Source: an uncultured Eubacteriales bacterium
Lineage (GTDB): Bacteria > Bacillota > Clostridia > Oscillospirales > Acutalibacteraceae
DNA: 29,219 nt
NCBI GenBank assembly: GCA_934725345.1
Contig: CAKVBG010000004.1
Span: forward strand, 1-29,219
Reading direction: 5' to 3'
This document shows positions 25,101 through 29,219 of the stretch, piece after piece. A program made the position numbers and the translations under genes. How positions within the stretch are numbered: the stretch's first letter is position 1; each line of letters begins with the position of its first letter. The notes under the pieces are model-generated. The model was given only the letters and a program-made list of their open reading frames with translations. It did not search any database and had not been told where the DNA came from.

Positions 25101-25687
25101 AATTTTTCCTCAAACCATTTTTCAGGATTAGGAATTGAATTAGCAAAGTTATTTATAATATGTATTATATCTGCGAGTTTATCCGTATTTTTTTCAGTCC
25201 CGAAGATATCCATTATTTGAGTAAATTCAGGGTTTTTATTTTCTAAAAAGTAGGAAAAGGTGTTATTCATTGCTTTTTCTTTAACTACTACCATATCGCT
25301 TTCTCTGGCGATTCTAAAGTTAGGGGAAATATTTAAATTATAAAAATTTTCTTTCAACAGGTTATTGCAAAAACTATGGATAGTTCCTATTGAGGAGCAT
25401 TTAAGTAATGTCTGTTGACGATGTAAGTTAGAATTTTTAGCATCCTTGAGGAGTAGCTCCGATATACTTTCAGAGATACGGTCTTTCATTTCTTGTGCGG
25501 CAGCATTGGTGAAAGTGACTATTAAAAATTTATCTATATCAATTGGGTTTAATGGGTTAGTTATTCGGTTGATTACTCTTTGCACCAAAACAGAAGTTTT
25601 ACCCGAACCAGCGGCAGCGGCTACCAGTACAGTTCCATCTGTAGAGGAGATAGCTTTTTGTTGATCAGACGTCCATGTTTTTTTCAT
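22151..25687 (-). CDS. addA: ATP-dependent helicase/nuclease subunit A
   Basis: AddA is the UvrD-like helicase and nuclease subunit of AddAB, the Firmicute counterpart of RecBCD. It unwinds and trims double-strand breaks up to Chi and prepares ends for RecA. The 1178-residue product has Walker A AAAAGSGKT at 23-31, VDEYQDINEVQN, GDVKQSIYKFRQSRP, GLEFPICILAG and LYVAMTRAKQKL, and ends in a RecB-type nuclease domain with VIIDYKTDKTD (aspartate about 1126). It begins 23 bases inside the end of addB, so the two are translationally coupled. AAGGATG lies a little far upstream of the ATG. Its stop overlaps that of radA. Confidence 0.96.
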   Translation of the reverse strand: MKKTWTSDQQKAISSTDGTVLVAAAAGSGKTSVLVQRVINRITNPLNPIDIDKFLIVTFTNAAAQEMKDRISESISELLLKDAKNSNLHRQQTLLKCSSIGTIHSFCNNLLKENFYNLNISPNFRIARESDMVVVKEKAMNNTFSYFLENKNPEFTQIMDIFGTEKNTDKLADIIHIINNFANSIPNPEKWFEEKLKLYKNPTSAPWQKTLIQYSIDAISFVISLLEDTTKILESSDQLKKAYSSSFETDISKLKNIFSILNQNSWDECLSEIKQFSFCRLKAVRGSEEEQFKNIINLKRNYAKKIILKIKKYFVLTQEEFTQSAKELSPIVEILFDMTLYFRNQMYNLKLSKNILDFNDLEHLTLKLLSDKNDNKSDIAKEISEKYSEVMVDEYQDINEVQNTIFKLITKNESNLFMVGDVKQSIYKFRQSRPQIFLDKKNKYPLYDETKVSYPCKIILGKNFRSTPNIIDGINFIFKKLMSEKVGEIPYTHEEELSCPVSSPLSGKPDISLKLIDISEDQEKNIDSSEAKEIAKIIRKMISEKFQIIKGDTSRPVTYGDFCVILRSSNAHAHIYARELQHQGIPAWSETNEKFLDTPEISTMLSLLQIIDNPINDIPLISCMMSPLFGFTVDDLSSIRQAAKGIPFYFALKQYAETNPNAQDFINKINRYRNLSGTMSCSELIDYIYQETDYPFMCVALPKGEIKKSNLFLLRDYAKKFEDEYNKGLKGFLDFIENIKRKNADLPSAAISSENDNTVKIMSIHKSKGLEFPICILAGCSRKFAGDAESVILHPELGLGFKMKNHEGTLQYDNLIFQSISLKNKLEDVSEELRVLYVAMTRAKQKLIIIASLEGKEKIVEKFLLLNQENTIPAFLVQNSTSFLEWIVLCLSSSSMKNELFQKLNVDDYFLPQFSDTQTPLWDLEIINSHLLEEVSDNPQLETQTNSAPIDPQLLQKIETYTSYKYPYENLSELPLKIAASKLSGSGEWKDYFASSKPAFLSNTYITPTSRGNAIHKFLYFVNFVEASQNLDAAIDSLKNRGLLSTEEISLLNKGAISKFINSPLCQRIMKSPKVLREYRFSVNLPIKETPLYDKSKHKTCSENLILVQGAMDCVFLEDNEYVIIDYKTDKTDDISKLYQKYSNQLQIYKSALSKIHDLKVKETGIYSFKLSEYYSEP

Positions 25688-28600
25688 TTAGGAGCTCACA
25701 TCCTTTCATTTTTTCTATTATTTTATCATTTGGGGCAGTAGAAATTTTTTTAAATTCGTCTTTTTCGTATCCGCAAATAGAGTGGTACTTACACCAAGTG
25801 CAGGAGGAGTGGTTTTTAAGAGATATAGGGTTTGCGGATATTTTTCCTAGGCACAAGTTGGTTGCCATATTGACTATCAGTTTTTCTATATGACCATATA
25901 TTACTTCAAGTTGCTCTTGTGTGAATAAAGAATCAGACTCTTTGATTTCACCATCCTTGATGGAAGCGGGTATGAATTCACCTTTTCCTTCTTTTTCCAT
26001 TGCCAAGATTACCTTTTGATTTTTTAAAACAAGACCATTCATTTTCATTTTTTTTCTTATTTCTTTTTGATATTCTTCTGATGAGATTTGGCTTTGAGAA
26101 TCGATTAGAGGTTTTAGTGCTGTAAAGTATAGGATAGCGGCTGGGGTTAAAGCTTTGTGGTTTTGTATCCCGTTTTTACAAACCGTGAGTAAGTATATAA
26201 GCATTTGCATATTTATACCGCTATAAACTTCAGAGAGTTTAAATTGTTTAGTTCCGGTTTTATAATCCACTATTCTGACGTAATCTTTGCCATCAATAGT
26301 TACCAAATCTATTCTATCGATTTTACCATCTATGTGAATTTTAATTCCGTTTTCAGTTTTGAGCTCAAGGGGCTTGATAGAACCATTTTTAGATATTTCA
26401 GCCTCAACCTCGAAGATTTTAAATTCTGACTGTTTAAATTCACTGGCAATGTGTTTTATGAGGAACAACACAGATTTTTTCAATCTTCGAATTATATATG
26501 TAAACAATTGAGGTTTAGTTTCCCAACCACCTAGTTTTTCGTTTACGTACTGTTTTATAAGATGAGTTATCTCCTCGGAGATGGTTTCTTCGGACTGTTT
26601 GGTAATTTCATCCCCAGGATATTTTTTAAATAGTTTTTCAAGTAAAAAATGAATTAAAGTTCCGTAGTCTAGGGAATTGAATTCAGATTTGTTTTGGGCT
26701 TTAGCCTTGAGGCCGTATTCACAAAAATATGCGAACTGGCAGGTATAATATTTTTCGATTTGCGATGCGGATACATATAAATTTTTCCCAAATAGTCCAA
26801 CAGCATTTGTTGGGGTTTTAAATGAAAATCTATTGTCATCGAGGAATTGGGAGATAGTTTTGCATTTTTGACTGTAATGATAGTCTGAAAGCAAAAAAGC
26901 ATTTAACGTAGAGCGTAAAGTACCCGAATTGTTTATGTTTTTAGAAAACACCTCTAGAGCATTGCTTTTAGAAAATATCATATCCTGGGCGGGAAAATCA
27001 TTTTTAGAAAATACTTTTAAATTGGGGAATACTAATTTAATTTCTTTTACGATTTCAGAAGGAAGTTTACTTTTTTTAAAAGAGTCAGAAGAGGGCCAAC
27101 TTACATAAAGTTTTGAGGTAGGGGAGGAGGTTGCGGTATAGGCTAGGAATTTTTCTTTGAGTAGGATAAATTCAGTATTTTCTTTAAATTCCACGCCGGT
27201 TGAATTTATATGATTTATTTCTTCATCTGTAAAAATTTCAGAAGTTGTGGGTGTAAGAGGGAATTCTCCGTTTACGGCTCCAACTATAAAAGTTATTTTA
27301 GAGTCAGGGTTTTGTATTCTGCTGATATCTGAAACAGTCACGTTATCTAAGCATTGAGGAACATATGAACAATCAGTGGAATCTATTGCTGAAACTAAAA
27401 TAGATAAGTATCTTTGAGAAGAGATTTTTTTGTTTCCAAGTACTAAAGCTATTTGGTTTAAAATTTCCATAATGTTATCCCATAGAAGTGAATGCTTTTC
27501 TGCTATTTGGATACCCTCGGTTTCTTCGAGTTGTTCACAGAATGTTTTCAAATTTTCATCGGCTTTTATTTCAATCAAGAGTTCATATACTGCTCGTGAT
27601 ATATTTTTCGCTGTAGCGCCGGACAGTTTAGATTTAAAATTTTTAAGAGGTACGATGATTTTTTCTCTAAGCTCGTTTAAGTGATTTAGCTCTTCTAAAT
27701 CACAGTCTTCTAAATTTTGATAATATCCTCTAGGGTGAAGTGAAAAGTCTTTGCTCCAAGCATCGGATTTTAAATTCCATAAAAGCAAGTAATTTTCAAG
27801 TTTAGAAATATCTTCTACAGATATTCCTGTTAACCCAGATTTTAAATATCTGAGGATATCTGAAGGTAAGTAATCGGAGTGAATAGCATCGAAGGCAGAT
27901 AAAATCAAATTAGTAAGATTCTTGTTAAAAAACTTTTCTGGGTAATCCAAAAAATATGGGATATCATACCGCTTAAACACACTTTTGAATGCAGATGAGT
28001 AATTTGGCATATCTCGGGTCAAAATTAAGAAATCGCTGTAGCGGGCATTTTCCTTCATGACGAGCAGTTTTATCTTTTGAGCAACGTATTCGCATTCTTC
28101 ATTTAGGTCGGTAGCGTTGTAAATTTCTATATTTTTAGGTACGGACAAAACAGATGTTTTTTCGGGCCGAAATATATTTTCTTCAAGGAGTTTCAGTTCT
28201 GAATTTTGAAACTTCGAGATATTTTCCAACATTTCGATTTGTCCAATTTTGATACCATGAGTATGAGCCATTTTTTCTAGTTTATGAATAGTAATATCCA
28301 CTAAAGAGAAGATATTGTAGGAGCATGGGGTGTAGCTCAAATTTGGCGTGCAAAGCAGCATATACATATTCTCGGATTGAATCATCATAGTTTCTATAAT
28401 GGAAAACTGTTGGACGGTAAAAGTGCTAAAGCCATAGAAAAATATGGAGTAGTTGCTAAAAAAATTATTTGACTTAATTATATCATCCAGAAGGTCTAGT
28501 TCATCGCAGGTATCATTGATTACGTTTTGCAAGGAACTTTGATAACTGTCATAGATTTTAATTATTTCTTCTAATTTTTGTTTTAGGATATTCTTGGTAC

Positions 28601-29030
28601 ATGAGTCATATATTTTTTTAAGATTTTCTTTATCGATTTTATTGGATTTCAAATCTTTGATAGCATCCAAAAGGAGTTTAGCTAGTGTCATATCATCAGA
28701 ATTTTTTTTATATATTTTGAGTTGGCTTTTTAAGTTTTCTAAGACTTCGTTCATCATTATAGTTTGAGTTAATTCGTTTGATGGTTTTATGGATGGAATT
28801 TTCAAAGAACTTGAAACAAAGTCAAAAAGACGAGAAAAACTCAGAACTTTAATTTTCTCAAATGCCTTGTTTCCGAAAAAATTCAGTAATTTTTTTTCAT
28901 TTTCGAAAGAACTTTGCTCAGGTACAACGACTATTATTTTTTCTGCTTTGGAATTAAGCAAATCAAGTAACATTTTATTTAGTTTATCGTACTTTCCGCT
29001 TCCGATACGTCCCAATATGAAATTTAAAAT
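25665..29030 (-). CDS. addB: ATP-dependent helicase/nuclease subunit B
   Basis: AddB partners AddA, senses Chi and carries a second RecB-type nuclease with an iron-sulphur cluster. The nuclease motif VDYKTG lies near residue 922. The cluster cysteines are in YYTCQFAYFC (about 764) and CTWCKYHSIC (about 1074-1083). I place the start at an ATT (29028-29030) giving (M)LNFILGRIGSGK, because GAGGAGG lies nine bases upstream and AddB proteins usually begin this way. The next usable codon, TTG at 29015, is 24 bases from that site and cuts off the first beta-strand. The P-loop reads GSGKY, with Tyr where Thr or Ser is usual. The length is 1121 residues with the ATT start. Confidence 0.9.
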   Translation of the reverse strand: MLNFILGRIGSGKYDKLNKMLLDLLNSKAEKIIVVVPEQSSFENEKKLLNFFGNKAFEKIKVLSFSRLFDFVSSSLKIPSIKPSNELTQTIMMNEVLENLKSQLKIYKKNSDDMTLAKLLLDAIKDLKSNKIDKENLKKIYDSCTKNILKQKLEEIIKIYDSYQSSLQNVINDTCDELDLLDDIIKSNNFFSNYSIFFYGFSTFTVQQFSIIETMMIQSENMYMLLCTPNLSYTPCSYNIFSLVDITIHKLEKMAHTHGIKIGQIEMLENISKFQNSELKLLEENIFRPEKTSVLSVPKNIEIYNATDLNEECEYVAQKIKLLVMKENARYSDFLILTRDMPNYSSAFKSVFKRYDIPYFLDYPEKFFNKNLTNLILSAFDAIHSDYLPSDILRYLKSGLTGISVEDISKLENYLLLWNLKSDAWSKDFSLHPRGYYQNLEDCDLEELNHLNELREKIIVPLKNFKSKLSGATAKNISRAVYELLIEIKADENLKTFCEQLEETEGIQIAEKHSLLWDNIMEILNQIALVLGNKKISSQRYLSILVSAIDSTDCSYVPQCLDNVTVSDISRIQNPDSKITFIVGAVNGEFPLTPTTSEIFTDEEINHINSTGVEFKENTEFILLKEKFLAYTATSSPTSKLYVSWPSSDSFKKSKLPSEIVKEIKLVFPNLKVFSKNDFPAQDMIFSKSNALEVFSKNINNSGTLRSTLNAFLLSDYHYSQKCKTISQFLDDNRFSFKTPTNAVGLFGKNLYVSASQIEKYYTCQFAYFCEYGLKAKAQNKSEFNSLDYGTLIHFLLEKLFKKYPGDEITKQSEETISEEITHLIKQYVNEKLGGWETKPQLFTYIIRRLKKSVLFLIKHIASEFKQSEFKIFEVEAEISKNGSIKPLELKTENGIKIHIDGKIDRIDLVTIDGKDYVRIVDYKTGTKQFKLSEVYSGINMQMLIYLLTVCKNGIQNHKALTPAAILYFTALKPLIDSQSQISSEEYQKEIRKKMKMNGLVLKNQKVILAMEKEGKGEFIPASIKDGEIKESDSLFTQEQLEVIYGHIEKLIVNMATNLCLGKISANPISLKNHSSCTWCKYHSICGYEKDEFKKISTAPNDKIIEKMKGCELLNEKNMDV

Positions 29031-29057
29031 GCTTATCTACCTCCTCATCTTAAAACA

Positions 29058-29066
29058 ATTATACCA
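29058..29066 (-). promoter_or_regulatory. Extended -10 promoter of addB-addA
   Basis: On the minus strand TGGTATAAT forms an extended -10 element with a perfect TATAAT. The -35 region is weak. Transcription should begin near 29051, just ahead of the GAGGAGG site, giving a leader of about 20 bases before the ATT start at 29030. Confidence 0.55.
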
Positions 29067-29101
29067 GAAGATATAATTTATTAAAAATGTGGAGAATAGT
29101 A

Positions 29102-29130
29102 TTGACATAAACCCAGCAAACACATATAAT
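29102..29130 (+). promoter_or_regulatory. Consensus promoter for tRNA-Pro
   Basis: TTGACA (29102-29107) and TATAAT (29125-29130) are both perfect and 17 bp apart. Transcription would start about six bases before the mature tRNA, which is typical of stable-RNA promoters. Confidence 0.88.
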
Positions 29131-29142
29131 TAGACGTGATTT

Positions 29143-29219
29143 CGAGGTGTAGCTCAGTTTGGTAGAGTGCCACGTTCGGGACGTGGAAGCCGCAGGTTCA
29201 AGTCCTGTCACCTCGACCA
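29143..29219 (+). tRNA. tRNA-Pro (anticodon CGG)
   Basis: All four arms can be drawn. The acceptor CGAGGTG pairs with CACCTCG, the anticodon stem is CCACG/CGTGG, and the seven-base loop TTCGGGA carries anticodon CGG at 29177-29179. The T arm contains TTCAAGT. The 3' CCA is encoded and is the last thing in the window. It reads the proline codon CCG. Confidence 0.96.

Noticed and set aside
1..29219. CRISPR arrays, insertion sequences, rRNA genes and riboswitches
   Set aside because: No regularly spaced repeats, transposase genes, rRNA-like sequence or recognisable riboswitch fold were found on reading both strands.

Overview
The window looks like a chromosomal segment of a low-GC Gram-positive bacterium, most likely in the Clostridia. 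The evidence is a run of housekeeping genes of Firmicute type (groEL 3' end, ftsZ, gpsA, secA, radA, addB-addA), strong AGGAGG ribosome binding sites, a YlmC/YmxH-type PRC-barrel gene and a CwlD-type amidase. The last two suggest a spore former or a descendant of one. Assignment below class level is not supported by what I can see.

Layout. 1-445: groEL 3' end with a terminator. 672-1724: an unrecognised coiled-coil protein with its own promoter. 1765-2904 (-): ftsZ, divergent from gpsA (3277-4239). 4236-4739 (-): a GNAT acetyltransferase. 5018-7627: secA. 7693-7857 (-): a 54-residue membrane protein missed by ordinary length cut-offs. 7934-10315 (-): a CtpE-like P-type ATPase. 10389-10685: the YlmC/YmxH-like protein. 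10691-11374 (-): a haemolysin III/PAQR membrane protein. 11475-19677: a cwlD-type amidase gene split by an integrated element. 19833-20768: an unrecognised Cys-rich protein. 20781-22154: radA. 22151-29030 (-): addB-addA. 29143-29219: tRNA-Pro(CGG).

The centrepiece is a 7,444 bp element (11641 to 19084, plus the second core copy at 19085-19097) inserted inside the first catalytic motif of the amidase. The 13 bp core ATGCAGGGCATGG is present at both ends. Removing one copy plus the intervening DNA joins the halves in frame and restores a 252-residue CwlD-like protein with an unbroken DAGHGG motif. Joining the element's own ends creates a candidate attP in which the core is flanked by perfect 9 bp inverted arms that are split apart in the integrated state. 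A large serine recombinase lies at the right end. This is the arrangement of skin-like elements that interrupt sporulation genes and are excised during development. Regulated excision here is an inference.

The cargo is unusual. A two-gene operon encodes a 901-residue GT2-ricin-GT8-ricin fusion and a UDP-galactopyranose mutase, and both carry N-terminal Sec-type signal peptides. Nucleotide-sugar enzymes of these families normally work in the cytoplasm. The other element genes are a phage baseplate/tail-fibre remnant, a small phage-like protein and a 40-residue protein next to the recombinase. The element therefore looks like a decayed prophage that carries a putative exported glycan-modification cassette and also switches a cell-wall amidase.
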